A stretch of DNA of 64,000 nt from Stropharia rugosoannulata (GCA_028532985.1 JANCIK010000004.1:1054001-1118000); one strand, 5' to 3'. Positions 14,119 through 26,964 are shown, counted from the first letter of the stretch. Notes: generated from the letters alone by a model not told the origin. Numbers and translations: made by a program.

Positions 14119-15534
14119 CTAGAAGTATATTCGAATGGCCGAGCCAACGGTAGTTTCAACTGGACAATATGGGCACTTGGAGCGACTGTGACAAAGTTCA
14201 ATTGAACGTTAGCTTCATGATATATACTGGAAGGACATCACACACCCTCCAGATTTGTTCAATTTTTGCAAACTGTCTTTGGAGATGACGTGCCCGCAAG
14301 CCATCATCATAGGAGGATTCGATTCCGTGGACTGCTCTCGCGATACCAAGCAGGCAAATATCGAGTGATATCTGTTCTCGGGGGGAAGAGGTATCTCAAT
14401 CTAAAACCCGACTGTGAGAACGAGAAATAAAACTGAAGCATTCTCTCTTACAGGTAGTTCGTCCATTTGGCTCCATTCCCCTTTCCTATCACCCATCACC
14501 TTTCTCCCTTTCTCTATTCTGGCCAATGCTCCGCCTCCCCCAATATCACCAACCACACGGAGGGGCACTTGCCGACTCATTCCGAGGCTGGCGCAGTATT
14601 CCTTGGCAAATAACGGCTCAAGGTCAAAATGAAGCGTGGGCACGGCCAGGTCTTTGTACACGGAATTCTGAAGCTTGGGCAGTGGTAGATATATGACACA
14701 ATTCATGAGCCTCTGAAACTCGGCCTCATGTTCTCTGTAGAATGGCCGCAGATTCTCGTTGGCATAGGTTATAGCTGCTAGGGGATCTGGCGGATGGGAC
14801 GACAATAGTAACCGGATGTACTGTGAGCGATGAAGGTGAAATTCCAAGGACGAATTTCGAGATTGGAGGAATTCCTGATTATTCCTTGCCCATCTAAAAG
14901 AAAAGTGAGTGTGTGCGCAACATCGCATTTAAGACATAGCGAACCTCAAGGCTGGGGTGATATCTTGGTTCCGCAACGCCTTTAAAATGTGGTGTAGATC
15001 TATGAATTGATTTCTTTGTTCTTCTGATATTTGAATGCTAGATTCCTGTGCATAGTTTATGAGAACTCGCCCAATTAACTTGGACTGAGAAACCAACGCT
15101 AAGAAATGTTTCCGCGACTTCAAATTGACCGGTTCTAAGAAGGTGAAGGGCAATAGTTCGCTCTAGGGCTGTAACAGAAGAGGGAGAGGAGAACAGGTCT
15201 GTGTACGTTGGTAACGGGGAAGTAAATTTCTGATAGATTATCAGAGGCACACTTGAGACAGTCCAGGAATAAGTACCTTGTCTAACGCTTTACCCATTCG
15301 AGAAAGTGCTGAATAGATTTCCTTCTGTCGATCATCCACCTCTTTCTTCTTTGTTTCTACAACATGGACTAGCTTCCTTATAGTTTCTTCGGAGCAGTCA
15401 CCTCGTAAGAAGGCCTCCCTAGCCTGCTGAAGTAGTTGTAGTAAGGAGTCCAGAGACTGAGTAATGGAAGGGCCTTTGGCATTTGAGTTAGTTAACTTTT
15501 CCAGCTTAGTTAACTCCTTCAGTAGTGGATCCAT
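14119..15534 (-). CDS. RMD5: Rmd5/Gid2 (RMND5) subunit of the GID/CTLH E3 ubiquitin ligase
   Basis: Gid2 supplies one of the two RING-like folds of the GID/CTLH ligase, which marks gluconeogenic enzymes and other substrates for proteasomal breakdown. Start at 15534 (MDPLLKELTKLEKL). An N-terminal helix and coiled coil lead to LisH-like and CTLH segments (RTIALHLLRTGQFEVAETFL, about 15110-15170; LHHILKALRNQDITPALRWA, about 14890-14990). The CRA region follows (PDPLAAITYANENLRPFYRE, about 14730-14790). The C-terminal degenerate RING keeps the family's unusual spacing: FACLVSRE...NPPMMMACGHVI...RSKCPYCPVETTVGS, ending AIRIYF (stop TAG at 14119). The atypical RING is normal for Gid2 and is not a defect. 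It is divergent from NSA1, with 199 nt between the starts. Confidence 0.93.
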
Positions 15535-15733
15535 AGCTCATACGAAAGTTTGTAGAGTACGTTTGGACTGTGCTATTGGACGTTCGGAGTACACAAGGAA
15601 CACAGCTGCAAACGCGGCAAGCCGGGCCAACGTTGATCGTTGCTGACAAACCGTCTATATTTGGAGCCAGCCTAACTATATCCTAACCCGGCAAATTTCT
15701 TGCTCTTTTTCCAATCTCATCCTTACACAGAAC

Positions 15734-17198
15734 ATGTCTCGATTTCTGCTTGGAGATGAGCTAGGAAATATTAAAACCCTAAGATACGACCCTACTTCGA
15801 AGGAGGAAACAAAAACACGCGTTGCTACCATCCATAAACATGACAATACTGCGGGACCTGCTGCCGGTGTTCAACAACTAGCCAGCTCGTCTCAAACAAA
15901 TGACTCTGTTACAGTATGTAGTTCAACCTTTGTGAAAGGATACTCCAAATAAATTACTCCAAGAAAAGCTTTCTGCAGCATTCGCGAATGGATCGTGTCT
16001 CGTGTCAAGGATTGGGGAAGATGACTCTTTCGAAATACTCTCTAAATGGACAGAACCGCGCATTACAGGAGGACGGTTCGTTGGAATGGCCTTAACAGAA
16101 AAGTAAGTTAGACGGTCAACATATTAATATCTGATTCTAACCCTCAATACCTTGTTAGCTCTGTTTTCACCTGCACATCTAACGGTATGCTGCGCAAATC
16201 TATTCTCAATTCTGGGGAAGGAAAAGGTTCAGAAATCGTGGAATCGTATTGTGGCACCCTTCCCAGTCGTTTGACCGCATGGCGGCTCTCAGAAGATATG
16301 CAATCATTCGCGTATGGAGGGGACGAGGTTGATCTCTCAGTATGGAACACTGAACTTGCATTTGGCGGCCAGGCTGTCCCTACTCCCATTTCCGTTCCTT
16401 CAAAAAAAAGGAAACGAAACGATGATCTTTTTCCTGGAGAAATATGGAGAGCTCGTAATGTATGCTTCTTTTACTTATATAATATTCTACTGCTCAATCT
16501 TTTCTACCAGGTGCCCAATGACCATTTAGGACTACGACAGCCCATTCGAATCGCGGCCTTGACGTACCTTTCCTCTTCGGCCGCTTCCAAAGATTTAATT
16601 GTAGGAACACAATTTGGTGATTTACGACGATATGATACCCGAGCTGCTCGCCGACCAATTGCTAATTGGACGGGGATTGCAAAGACTGGGGGAATCAAAT
16701 CTATTGAGAAAGGTCATTCAGAGCAGTAAGTTTGGTTCTCTCCTTACTCAAAGCAAATATCGACATACTTTCTACAGTGAATTGTTCGTTGGAGATGGAG
16801 GATCGTCCCTATACTCCATAGATATGCGCACAGGCAAAATATTATACGGCTATCATGGTCAGTTCCTTTCACGCGACAAACACAATGTTATCTCCAAAGC
16901 TCACACATTATGTATAGGGTTATCCGGCGCTGTTACGTCCATTGCCCCTTCGTCGACAGTCCTAGCGTCGACCTCACTAGACCGATATGCTCGAGTCCAC
17001 AGCGTCATTGCACCTCCGACAGTTGCGGGAAGCAACCAAGAATACAAAGGAAAGGTTCTTGAGAAGGCCTACGTCACTTCAATTCCCACCGCAATTGTCT
17101 GGGATAAAAGCGCGAGAAAAACACGAGTGCATGAAACATCCACTGAAGACGAAGATGACGACGATGATGTATGGAATAATATGGAAAATGTTGACTGA
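15734..17198 (+). CDS. NSA1: Nsa1/WDR74 WD-repeat ribosome biogenesis factor
   Basis: Nsa1 is a seven-bladed WD propeller on early pre-60S particles; Rix7/NVL releases it as the large subunit matures. The ATG at 15734 opens with MSRFLLGDELGNIKTLRY, the family N-terminus. WD-like strands follow: FANGSCLVSRIGEDDSFEIL; VFTCTSNGMLRKS; FAYGGDEVDLSVWNTELAF; LIVGTQFGDLRRYDTRAARRP, the best conserved block of the family (about 16595-16660); LFVGDGGSSLYSIDMRTGKI; and VLASTSLDRYARVHSV. The C-terminus is a basic stretch plus an acidic tail (STEDEDDDDDVWNNMENVD). At least five introns. The stop at 17198 faces the pirin stop across only 37 nt. Confident at the family level. Confidence 0.92.
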
Positions 17199-17235
17199 GG
17201 GCTACTGGTACACACTATATCTAGGTAAAAAGCGG

Positions 17236-18767
17236 TTATCTACCGCCAATCTCGCTCTTCCATGTATGCGCCCGCTCAAATCCGTTCCTACCGCTTTGGT
17301 CTACCCGGCAAATAGTGAGAATAAGTGCTGCGAATAAGGGTGAATAGCCACTGTGCACTTACAGTCAATCAACGTTTTCTGGATTTCTTCCCTTGTCGTC
17401 ATAACAAATGGACCGTATTGTACGACGGTCTGGTCGAGTGGCTCTCCGGCAATCTGTTAAGGTTTGTTATCATTACATGACGCATCGAACGAAGAACAAG
17501 GCTAGTGCTTACCAAAACTAACTCGGTACCTGCTGCTCCGGATATGAAAACGCCATTTTGCTCAGCATCCGCAGAGAGAACCGCTGTGTGGAAAGCGGGA
17601 ATAGCAGTGTTATCAGGCGCATCCGAGCCGATCTTCGCAGCTCCTTTCCAAGCTAAAATACTGTGAACAAGAGGGGGCAGCCCTGGTAGTGTAAATACTC
17701 ACAATAAATGAAAGAGGTCCAGCCGCTCGCTACATATTTCATCTCAGTCAGAGATATTACTTTGCAGGAGTCGGACACCGCTACTCACGGAGGTCCTGGA
17801 ACATTGTCCCATCCTTTTCAAAGATAACATGGAAATACCAACAGCCGCCAAGTGGTCTCACTGGGGATTCAACACCATGGCTTTTGCCGCTAATAACTCT
17901 AATCTTCACCGGGCCATCGCTGCCTTGGGGATATGCAATGGGAATCCTGCGAAGAAATGTAATCATGAGTGCTTGCAAAAATTTCCAAAGAAGTGAAATG
18001 TACTTCTCGGGGTCAAGTTCCTGGTAGCTGGGATCCTAGAGTTGCAAGGTTGATCGTGGGCAGATAATAGCTGCATAATTGAATTTACTAACCACCATTT
18101 TGTGCTAAGGTCAACGGATAAGAAATGCGTGTAGGGTAAATAGAGAGATGTCTTACCTGCTTTGGAAGGTCCACCCACAGTTGCAGTCCAACAGGATCAG
18201 GTTCGCCCTTTGCATGTACAGGCATTTCAGCGTGAATTATGCCTTTCCCAGCGCACATCCATTGGACACCGCCAGTCCCTGAGACATATTTTTAGACTCT
18301 GACTCCCAACCTGTACTCTCACCAGGACTCACGGATGGTACCCTTGTGGCCCGCAGAATCTTCATGGCGACTTGCACTGTAAGTTGGAAATTTAGTGTTT
18401 ATAACAATTGGCAAAACATGCCATGAAAAAATTACCCTTCGAGCATGTACGTGACAGTCGCCTGTCCTCTGTGGGGGTGATCCGGGAAACCCTTTGGTAA
18501 GATGGATCAGAGCACATTTCATATGTATGAATCAGACTTGACGTACTGCTCCCTCTTTGACATGGAAGTGGTCAAGCATGAGGAACGGTGTAAGGTTTCG
18601 CAGCTGCATAGACCCAATACTGCGCCTAACCAAGGCACCAGCGCCCTACGGAACGTCGAGGTTAGTCAGAATGCAAGACAATACAATAGGCACGAAAGCA
18701 AAGCAGAGCTCACTTCGGGTGTCTCTACAGCATAGACTCTCTTCGTGACTATCCGCGAGATAGACAT
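17236..18767 (-). CDS. Pirin-family bicupin protein
   Basis: Pirins are iron-binding bicupins; some act as transcription cofactors and some as quercetin 2,3-dioxygenases. Start at 18767 (MSISRIVTKRVYAVETPE), with an upstream in-frame ATG at 18893 rejected as too long for the family. After an intron comes GAGALVRRSIGSMQLRNLTP, then the N-terminal cupin with its metal ligands: MLDHFHVKEGA (about 18545-18590), FPDHPHRGQATVTYMLEG (about 18440-18495) and GIIHAEMP (about 18218-18245, His and Glu). The second cupin holds KIRVISGKSHGVESPV and an ASGWTSFIYI segment. The C-terminus is GRNGFERAHTWKSEIGGR. It is interrupted by many small introns. Its stop lies 37 nt from that of NSA1. Enzymatic versus regulatory role cannot be told from sequence. 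Confidence 0.92.
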
Positions 18768-19536
18768 GTTGGCAAACCTATCGAATTCAAGGGTGACGGT
18801 CGATTGCGAGGGTGAGAAAGCGCGAATTGCAAAGTAAATCAGGGGAAGATGCAGAACGACGAACTCTGTGAGGCTTTTTAAACTTATGTGCATGGACAGG
18901 CAGATGGGCTCTTATCTAAACATTGTACAGTGAATTATATAGCCTGAGCAACTCGCATGAGCAAGACCGAGGAGTTTGTGTCAATACCGGTTACTAATGG
19001 GACCTGCCTGAGTAACGGCACGGAATGCTGATGTCATTATTTTTGGAACAACGCCAAACTGAGCAGTTGTTTCCCGCAATGTTGTCAAGCGGAGCGACTA
19101 ACTGTCCAAACTCGATTTCGAGCTGATCATTGCGAATAGACTGTCTATGCACTTCGTCAGGATGTAAGCGTCATCGTATTTGTCTCATATATTGAAATAT
19201 CTTTCTTCACAGATTCTTCCAAGATTCTTCATAACAATTTTGCATTGATTTCCAACACTTTCGAGCAACTTCCAACGCCAGAGTCATTGAATAATACCGA
19301 GTAAGGCGGCGCAGTAGGGGAAATCAAGATGCTCAGTAAATTAAGACTCGCCAAAGGCCGCAGTGCTGAGCAAGGGGCGAGTACCATTTTGAAGATTATT
19401 ACACGCCCGAGATCAATGGATTCAGATTAATGGTATTAGCAGTACAAATACAACATGCGTAGCCCGTACATGTCAAGTGCATTAATGGGCGTAATCATGC
19501 GGCATGCAGTCGTAAAGATGCGCGACAAATAAATCA
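18768..19536. other. Intergenic, no gene seen
   Basis: About 770 bases holding the pirin promoter on the right-hand side of its start and the 3' end of the amino-acid permease gene. No credible coding exon, tRNA or repeat was found. A short CRE-like TGATGTCAT lies near 19030, too common to call. Confidence 0.5.
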
Positions 19537-21829
19537 TCACAGTGAGTCCCATATCTTTTGAACAAAGGTTCTGGGACCTTTTTCCTGTGCTTCTTGCTCG
19601 TTATAGCGTCGTTCTTCTTCGTCAATTTCACGAATTCCCGTAACGAGGTCGACCTTCTCAACGGGAATAAGTTTGGTCCCGTAATACAGCTTGTAGCCGA
19701 TCCACAGGAAGAAAAATGTGGGAAGCGCAATATAGCTCCTGGATGAATAGGTCAGAAGCCTGTAAAGCCATATGAATACTGATACTGACGTGACAAAGTT
19801 GGCTGTGTTGAAAGGCAAAAATGTATCAAATCCTTTGAACAGTGTTATGATGCCAGTTGAGATAAGGGCAAACCAGCCACCCCATGGCTGGAGAGGTGCT
19901 TTATATGGCAGATCATCTCTACTGAGTCCCTGAGCTTTCAGCGCCTTCATAAAGCGCCTGACAAAGGAAGCACCGGTCAATAAATTTATTCAGTGACAAG
20001 GACTAAGAGTAAAACTCACATATGGCTGTAAATAATACACATCCAGGTTAAGGCTCCAAAGGCCGAAACCAAATTCACAAACCATCCGAAGACTAAGGCA
20101 CGCAAAGCTTTATGAATAAAGATTATCAGGTAAACACAAAAGCTCTCACCTTTAGCTCCTGATGAGGCGACATTAAGGAAGACCAGTCCGCAGAATGCTG
20201 TACAAAGCAGCAGCGCAGGCCAGGGAACACCCAACCGGTTCACCTTCTTGAAAATAGCAGGTGCCTTCCCTTCAACCGCCAGTCCGTAAAGGGTGCGAGA
20301 GCCGATGTATAAATCGGAGTTTGCGGCGCTCATGACGAATATAAGGATAGCTGCATTGATTATATGGTTGAGCACCCGGATACCGACCTAAGATTTAACG
20401 ATATTAAGCATAAACGAGAGCGACATATACCACCAGGAAAATATACCAGGGTGGTGGCAACAACGAAGGGGCTTGCTGCGGCTCCAACTTTGGCCTTGTT
20501 AGCTGTGAAAAGTGTTTGGTTCGTCCTGGGCACGATCAAGCCAATGACGAAGACACCGCCAACATAGAATATCAAGATCCGCCAGAATGTCCGACGGATG
20601 GCAATGGGAATATTCTTGCGAGGATTTTCTGCTTCTCCTACTGTAACACCAATGAGTTCTGTCCCGATGAACGCAAAAAGTGCGTTGGTCATCACAGCCC
20701 AGAAGCCCAAGAAAATGGCCGTTTTCTGATTATGCACTTGGGCCAATAAATAGGACCCCATAGGCCCATCTGGAGCATGCCAATGTCTGAACCCGATGCG
20801 GTCATGCTTAGGATTCCCACCTGTGCAAACACTAAGCCGTCTATGCGTAAATAGACGGAGTAGGAAACCCACCAAGGTCGATAATGATACCCATAAGTAG
20901 TAGGCCTATAAGTGCCACGACTGAAGAATACAGTTAGTCGCAATGAAAATAGACTGAAGTGGACAATGTTTACCTTTGATGCCTGAAAACCAAAACTCCA
21001 ATTCGCCAAAAATCCTGACACCCAGTAGATTGACGATGAAAACTGTCTTCTTAAGTATATGGTTTTGGAAGTTGCTAACTGTTCTACTCACTGAATGCAA
21101 TGAAGATAACTGTCAGAAATAGAGTTTAATAAGACATGACATGACGATTGCAATAATAGCGTACCCATCCAAATAGATATGTGTACCGACTGTTTTGTCC
21201 AGTATTGCACAACGATACCGGCAGCATTTATATTGTTGGGTGTTACAATTAACTGGGAATAGGATTTGTTGAACGGAGGGTCTGTATAAGTATTCAGATG
21301 AACCACATACATATTTGAGCAGATAGTTATACCCCAGCGCAAATCCAAGAGCAGGATCGACAAATCGCGTGGCATATCCCGAAAACCCTTTCTTGTGCGG
21401 TAGGAAAGCGGCCATTTCACCAAGAGCTCCCATAACTAGAAAGCATACAAAGCCAACATAGCAGTACCCCAGCAGCAAACCTAAAAATAGACCCGGCGTT
21501 AATGATAATGTTGCGCAATAGCACCAATCAAATACGACATACCGAGAGGCCCACCGCGCACCAGTGCTGTACCAGAGCCGATGATCAGACCTGTTCCGAC
21601 AGCCCCACCAAGCTACAACACAATGGTTAATACGCAACGCACACCCCCAAGGTGAGAGAGGGTCACCAACAGCAATCATAGAAATCTGCCGGGCCTTCAG
21701 TCCACGATGCAGCGTCTCATCGGGCGCAGTGGGGTCATGCAAGTTCTCGTCGTAGAATACATCGGCGGACTCGCTGTATGACTTCTTCTCGCCGGTAGCG
21801 CTTCTGTCACTATTTTTTTCGGGGTCCAT
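19537..21829 (-). CDS. Fungal amino-acid permease (YAT/APC superfamily)
   Basis: A plasma-membrane proton/amino-acid symporter of the fungal YAT family, with about 12 membrane segments. The start at 21829 sits in a near-perfect Kozak context (GCCACCATGG). A soluble N-terminal tail (MDPEKNSDRSATGEKKSYSE) ends with LHRGLKARQISMIAV, which precedes TM1 and its GTGLIIGSG-type substrate loop (about 21560-21600). Later family blocks include MGALGEMAAFLPHKKGFSGY; LGFALGYNYLLKY; FAFIGTELIGVTVGEAENPR (about 20620-20680), the diagnostic TM6 region; and NSDLYIGSRTLYGLAVEGKA (about 20260-20320). The C-terminal tail is cytosolic and charged, ending QKIWDSL. It is cut by many introns of 50-60 nt. The exact amino-acid range is not predictable. 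Because many small exons were joined by eye, internal boundaries are approximate. Confidence 0.9.
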
Positions 21830-22840
21830 GGTGGCAAGGCTCAAAGGCGGGCGGGTTGGGAGAGAACTCGAGCGGAATTAACATCCTGACAGACATTTAT
21901 ATGGATGAGGCAATGATAGAGGAGCCCAGGATAGCCATGATGGATAGACGCATTACGACCGAGCTTTGATTGGCGGGACACAATGCAGTTAATGGACATG
22001 TGCTCGGTGAGATAAAATTTCGGTGACATGGATGTGAAAGACTTGGGACTGCTTGGGTGATGCCACCACATGGGATGGAGGAGATATGGATAGCTGTCCT
22101 CTTTGCCAAGCATTTGTTCATACAAATGCGCTTTTTCGGTAAGTTGGATTCCCTTTCAGAGCAATTTTATGTAATCCAAGCAGGCTTGGCTGGGGCCCAT
22201 CACTTGCAAAACGGCCAGTACATACCTCGCCTTGCACAGAAACTGGTCTCGAGGAAGTTTCTTGGTGTCATAATTATCGTAAGACCGCAAAGCACGGCAG
22301 TCTGTGACAGCTACGGCAGGTGGCCTTGCTGTAAAGCACCGGGTCGTAATTCATCTATATATGATGGTATCTGTCCTCCAAAGTTCTGCCCTCTCAGGTT
22401 CAAATTCAAACACGACCAAACTTACCTGAATACTGTACCCCTCCAAATGCCCTTCGAAAGTTCTGCCCCACGCTTGGTTGAAACCTATAATATAGATTTG
22501 TATAATTAAATAACAGCAAGGCTCTATCGCGTAAGCGATACTTTATATGCAATTGGAGAATGTTCAATGGAGAAACGTACATAAACAAAGATACACTTTG
22601 TAGTACTACATCGCAAGTAAATTAACCTACAGAATTCTCATGAAGTCCGGTGCAAATGGGAGCAAAACGTACAGCACACTATTTATAACATATATACCCT
22701 AGGGTACACCAAGCACAACAATCCAGGTCTAAGTACAGGTAACCAAATAGTAGATATCGACATTATTTCCAGTACATCGTTAGCAAACAACATAGAATAT
22801 ATTTATACGCCAAAACGGGTGCAGGAAGGAGGTAAGTATA
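21830..22840. other. Intergenic, no gene seen
   Basis: About 1 kb between the permease start and the SmgGDS-like stop. It contains the permease promoter (right of 21829) and the GDS 3' UTR (left of 22841). Open frames up to 150 codons (22057-22509, +) show no family resemblance, no conserved splice structure and irregular codon use. The stretch 22500-22840 is AT-rich. No transposon ends were recognised. Confidence 0.5.
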
Positions 22841-25535
22841 CTATTGGCGCTTCAAGTTCTCGAGCAGGGTATTAGCCGCTTTGAGCAACTTTTCTTCTTC
22901 TTTGACACCTTCCGCGTCCTCGATCACCTGTTGAAGGACAGGAATCACGGCATCCTTGATTTTTACCAAAGCCGCAGTTGATGCATTTCGTTGCAGCTGT
23001 TGGAAGAAAGTACAGGTGTTGATCCGAACTTCAATAGGAAAGTTTACAGGATTGTCGACGTTGCGCAGAACAAAGACGAGCATGTCAAGGGCATGGCGAG
23101 GCACAGGAAGACCATCGTTTCTTGATGAGGGAGTTGGCAAGGAAGAGAGGGCCTCATTGTTCGATGCTTGCAGGGGAGCGATATCCCCGTTCAACGGCAC
23201 AGTTAATGCATCAATTACAAGGGGTCCTGAAACAAGTTCAACCCTGGGTCAACGTGTAAACGAAGAACAAACTTACCGCCCAGCTTATGCGTAGCTAACA
23301 AGCTAATAGCAACTATCCCTTCGTTGACTAGAATGGGATATTTGTTGCTGCGAGCGATGAGCCCAGTAAGGATTGTTGCACACTCTTCCGTAAGCAGAGC
23401 GGATACACATTGCTCTTTCCTCTTTTTCTTCTCCTCTGATGCATCTGGTGTTCGGTCACTAAACCAGATGGTTTTCACTACATTCACAAGAACGCGGGAC
23501 CCTTCACTCTTGATCGACACGGAATCCGAACGCTTTATCAAGGCAAGGATTTGTGACAGGCCCGTAGGCCTTTCGTTGCTGTACGGGAGCACAAGTGCAA
23601 AAGTATGGTCGACTAGGATATGACTCAAGATTAGATTATAGCAGAAAGAGGTACGTTATGGGACACGTACGACTTGCATGGCACATATGTTTGGCTATGC
23701 CTATGGCACTAAGCTGAATGACATCGGCCATAGCATCACTCTTATTATCCCAGATTCCACTTTCGGCAATGAGTCGTATGATAGAAATTTCCGCCAATGC
23801 TTGCGGAATAATCGGCGACAATTTGGCGAATTGAGAAATGTGCTTCAGAAGACCCAAGATACCATGCTTGAGCTTGATGTCGACTGACGGGGAGATAAAA
23901 TGAGGCGACGCAAGAATCGGAGCTAGTGAATAAGGCGTCGATAAAAGCGCAATAGCAATATGCGCTGCAAGCCGTTAGCATTGTGACCTTGCAGGAGGAA
24001 GCAGCTCACCTTTCCGCACAAGATTGCCGAGTGAAAGGCTAGCGCAGATTGCCATGTCATCCCTCCCAATTGTAGTTGGATCGAGAGTAAGAGTATCGAC
24101 ATAACCCTTGATCCACATAACCATTTTGTTTACGACTGGTCCGCCGGGCACTTTAGCGTCAGTGCCAACCCACAGAACGTCTTCATTCTTCTCTTCACCA
24201 AAAACCTCAACTACAGCTTTGATCAAGGCCGCTTTGCAGATGCCAAATGCCTTCTCTTTATTCTTCCGATCAGTTTCTTCGAAGACAGGATTCTGCCATA
24301 GAGGAGGGTAACTGCCGTGCTCGATGAAATGGAGAACAACATTTAAACAAGAATCAGCTTTATCTTCGGGATGGCAAATAGCGCGAGCAAGTTCCAGGCG
24401 GAAGTCTTCAGAGTCCAGGGAGAGAGATTCTATCAGGGTACAAGACTCTTCCAAGAAATCAAAGTCGGTTTGCACAAGATTCTCTACCATGTCTGGTTCC
24501 CATTTGGCCAACAGTGTATCCTTGCTTGCTTGCGGCGGACAGAATTTAAGTAGCGGCGACGTGATCCAGGGAAGAACATCGGGATTAATCATTTGTAAAG
24601 CTTGAAGAATAATCATAGTTAAGTGACCACGTCTATATTATGAGATATAGCTCACTTTCGTCTTGTCCGTCTCTTAAGGCAGAAACTGTGCGCCATGCCC
24701 AGTTTGATATTCCGCTCCGTAGATCCCACTCTTCAATAAAAGAGTCTGGGGAGGAGCCTTCTATGTATGACGACCATACAGTAGGGGGATAGATGGTCGA
24801 GGACAGTTTGATTATAGTCCGAGCGGCCTCAAGAGATGTGAGGCGGGCTTTCACGGGATCTGCCCTTCACGATTCGAAATGATGCCGTATTGAAATTGCG
24901 TACGACTCACCGAAACCGATGCTTGCATTCAAAAGTACTCCAATGGCCGTACGCACAATCTTAAGATGTGGAACAGATAATGCAAGCGGTTTGGAGGTCG
25001 GGGGTGATGGGATGGTATCTGCGTACGCCTCTAGAATGGCGAATACTTGTTGTGGGAATGCTACCTCAAGCACGGCTGCTCTATTGTCATCTAATGCCGG
25101 ATATTTGAGTAACGCCGGTATGGTTTAGTAGTAGCTACTCACTATGGTCCATACAGAGATTAGCGCCCAACCGCAATAGTTCAAGAACGGACCCTGTCCT
25201 GTTATCGTCGGGAACGCGGGAACCATTATCTTCAGGAGCTGACGACCCGTTTATCGCTAACGCCAGAAGGGATGTCAGTGTCTGCGGAAGCTCCGTCTTC
25301 CCGAGTTTGGTGTGGTTATCAACTGCGAAGAATGGTGTGTCGGACGAACGCCTGAAGCACAGATAGATAGACCATACTCACCGGCGCCATTGCGGACGCG
25401 TAAGCTGTTGGCTAAATCCCTGGACGTGGCTTCAACCGACTCCCAAGATTCTTCTGCGTTTGTTCCGCGGATTGATAAAGCAAGGTCATGGAGGCGACGC
25501 TCCAGGGGGATAAGATCGATCACAGGAGAGCTCAT
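22841..25535 (-). CDS. SmgGDS/RAP1GDS1-like armadillo-repeat protein
   Basis: SmgGDS proteins are all-helical armadillo solenoids that chaperone, and in some cases activate, prenylated small GTPases of the Rho/Rap/Ras type. The start at 25535 gives MSSPVIDLIPLERRLHDLAL. Repeating amphipathic helices run throughout, for example FPQQVFAILEAYADTIPSPP, HLKIVRTAIGVLLNASIGFG, KHGILGLLKHISQFAKLSPI and HALDMLVFVLRNVDNPVNFP. Conserved anchors include the SEGSRVLVNVVKTIW block (about 23468-23520) and the C-terminal KAANTLLENLKRQ, with stop TAG at 22841. There is no membrane segment, signal or catalytic motif, as expected. The assignment rests on the helical-repeat pattern and block order remembered from fungal RAP1GDS1-like proteins, so it is a family-level call. 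It is divergent from the OTU gene across about 280 nt. Confidence 0.75.
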
Positions 25536-25818
25536 GAATAGCTGGACTCCGTAGTCTACGAGTTACCGGTATAGGGAGGGAGTAGCTATGGAAGAAAAGA
25601 TAAGTGATCGCGCGTCTGAGTCCCGAGTGTCGTAGTTGCTGGTAGAGAAATTCATTCTCAGTGTTTGCCTGCAAATACCGTTGACCAAAGTCCCATCACC
25701 GTTCAACACAACACTAACCCTAAAATGTGATAAGATAAGATTTTGCATTCACCTGCCAGTGATACCACCACTATGGGGCTCCACACACCGCATCAGTACT
25801 CCAATAGCACTCCATACC

Positions 25819-26830
25819 ATGGCCAAAAAGAACAAGGGAAAGAAACCTTTTCAAACACCAACACCCCAGGAGCCCGTGATGGACGAGGACGACGGTGCAC
25901 TGATGGACGACCTTCTTGCCCAACTTGATTCTCAAAATGCCACTGTACAGGAACAATCCGCAACTATATTAAATGAAATGGATCTCAATAAACAAGCGGA
26001 CGAAATCGAGTCTAGTGAAAAGCAGGATTCGAAAAGTCGGTTCAAGGCTCGTCAGGTATGCTCACATAACTTAACGTCGGGTCCTAGATCAATAGCGTTC
26101 TAATACTTGTCTGAACAACAGGCTAGAAAGGCTGCTGCGCTTGCTCAGTCATACGCACCGGATGATCCACTAGTTCAAGCAAGACTTGAAAAAGAGGCGA
26201 AAGACGAAGATGTAGCCATTCGAAAAGTGTGCAAAGATCTATCCGTTGAAATCTGCGAGGTACGCCTCGTACATATCCCTGACATACGATATACGCTCAT
26301 GTACGTCATGCATAGATCAACCCTGACGGACATTGTCTATATTCTGCAGTAGCCGACCAGTTATATTTGCTTGGAATTTTGCCCAAGGAACAGGCAAATT
26401 ATGCTACTATACGCGCTATGGCGGCTAACTATATACACTCCCATCCCGATGATTTTATTCCCTTCTTGCCCTCAGTCGGCGGAGAAGATGGTGTCGGTGC
26501 ACTCGATGCTGGATTGATGACTCGACAGCAATTCGACACATACTGCGCGACAGTCCGAGATACCGCGGTATGGGGAGGTGAACCGGAAATTGTAGCCTTG
26601 AGCCGCGCCTTCAAACTACCCATTCATGTTGTCCAGGGCACACAGCCTTACATTGTTGTTCATGAGCCGGAAGGCGGAAGCGTCAAAGGCACGCCTGTAA
26701 TCCGTATCAGTTATCACAGAAAGCTTTTTGGCCTCGGCGAGGTGAGTAATTTCCTAACCCCATCCACGATGTATGCTAGACGTCATCTTTATAGCACTAC
26801 AATTCACTGCGACCCATTGCTCGAAAGTGA
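25819..26830 (+). CDS. OTU2: OTU-domain deubiquitinase, OTUD6/Otu2 type
   Basis: OTUD6/Otu2 enzymes are ovarian-tumour cysteine proteases that remove ubiquitin, with roles at the ribosome. The start at 25819 gives a Lys-rich opening (MAKKNKGKKPFQTPTPQEPV), then acidic and helical segments (ALMDDLLAQLDSQ; ARKAAALAQSYAPDDPLVQA). The catalytic centre begins right after an intron: INPDGHCLYSAVADQL (about 26320-26365), with the catalytic Asp and Cys in DGHC. The catalytic His is in the last tiny exon, EHYNSLRP, after an intron ending at 26793. The body has MAANYIHSHPDDFIPF, FDTYCATVRDTAVWGGEPEI and the family's FKLPIHVVQG. The stop TGA is at 26828-26830. The triad is intact. It is convergent with beta-adaptin, with 134 nt between the stops. 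Confidence 0.93.
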
Positions 26831-26964
26831 ATCTTGCTCCGATGCGCAGAGATGTATTGAAGAATCTGCGTACTACTATAATCAAACATACCTGTTAGTA
26901 TACCAGCTAAACCCGTACATGCTATATTGAAAGAGATTAATTAATGCAAAAATATATGAACTCG

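Noticed and set aside
14300..14340. GATTCGATTCC resembling a tRNA T-loop
   Set aside because: It lies inside the RMD5 RING exon region and has no matching D-arm or acceptor stem.
22057..22509. 150-codon plus-strand frame between the permease and SmgGDS-like genes
   Set aside because: Irregular composition, no conserved motif and no exon partners. Treated as chance.
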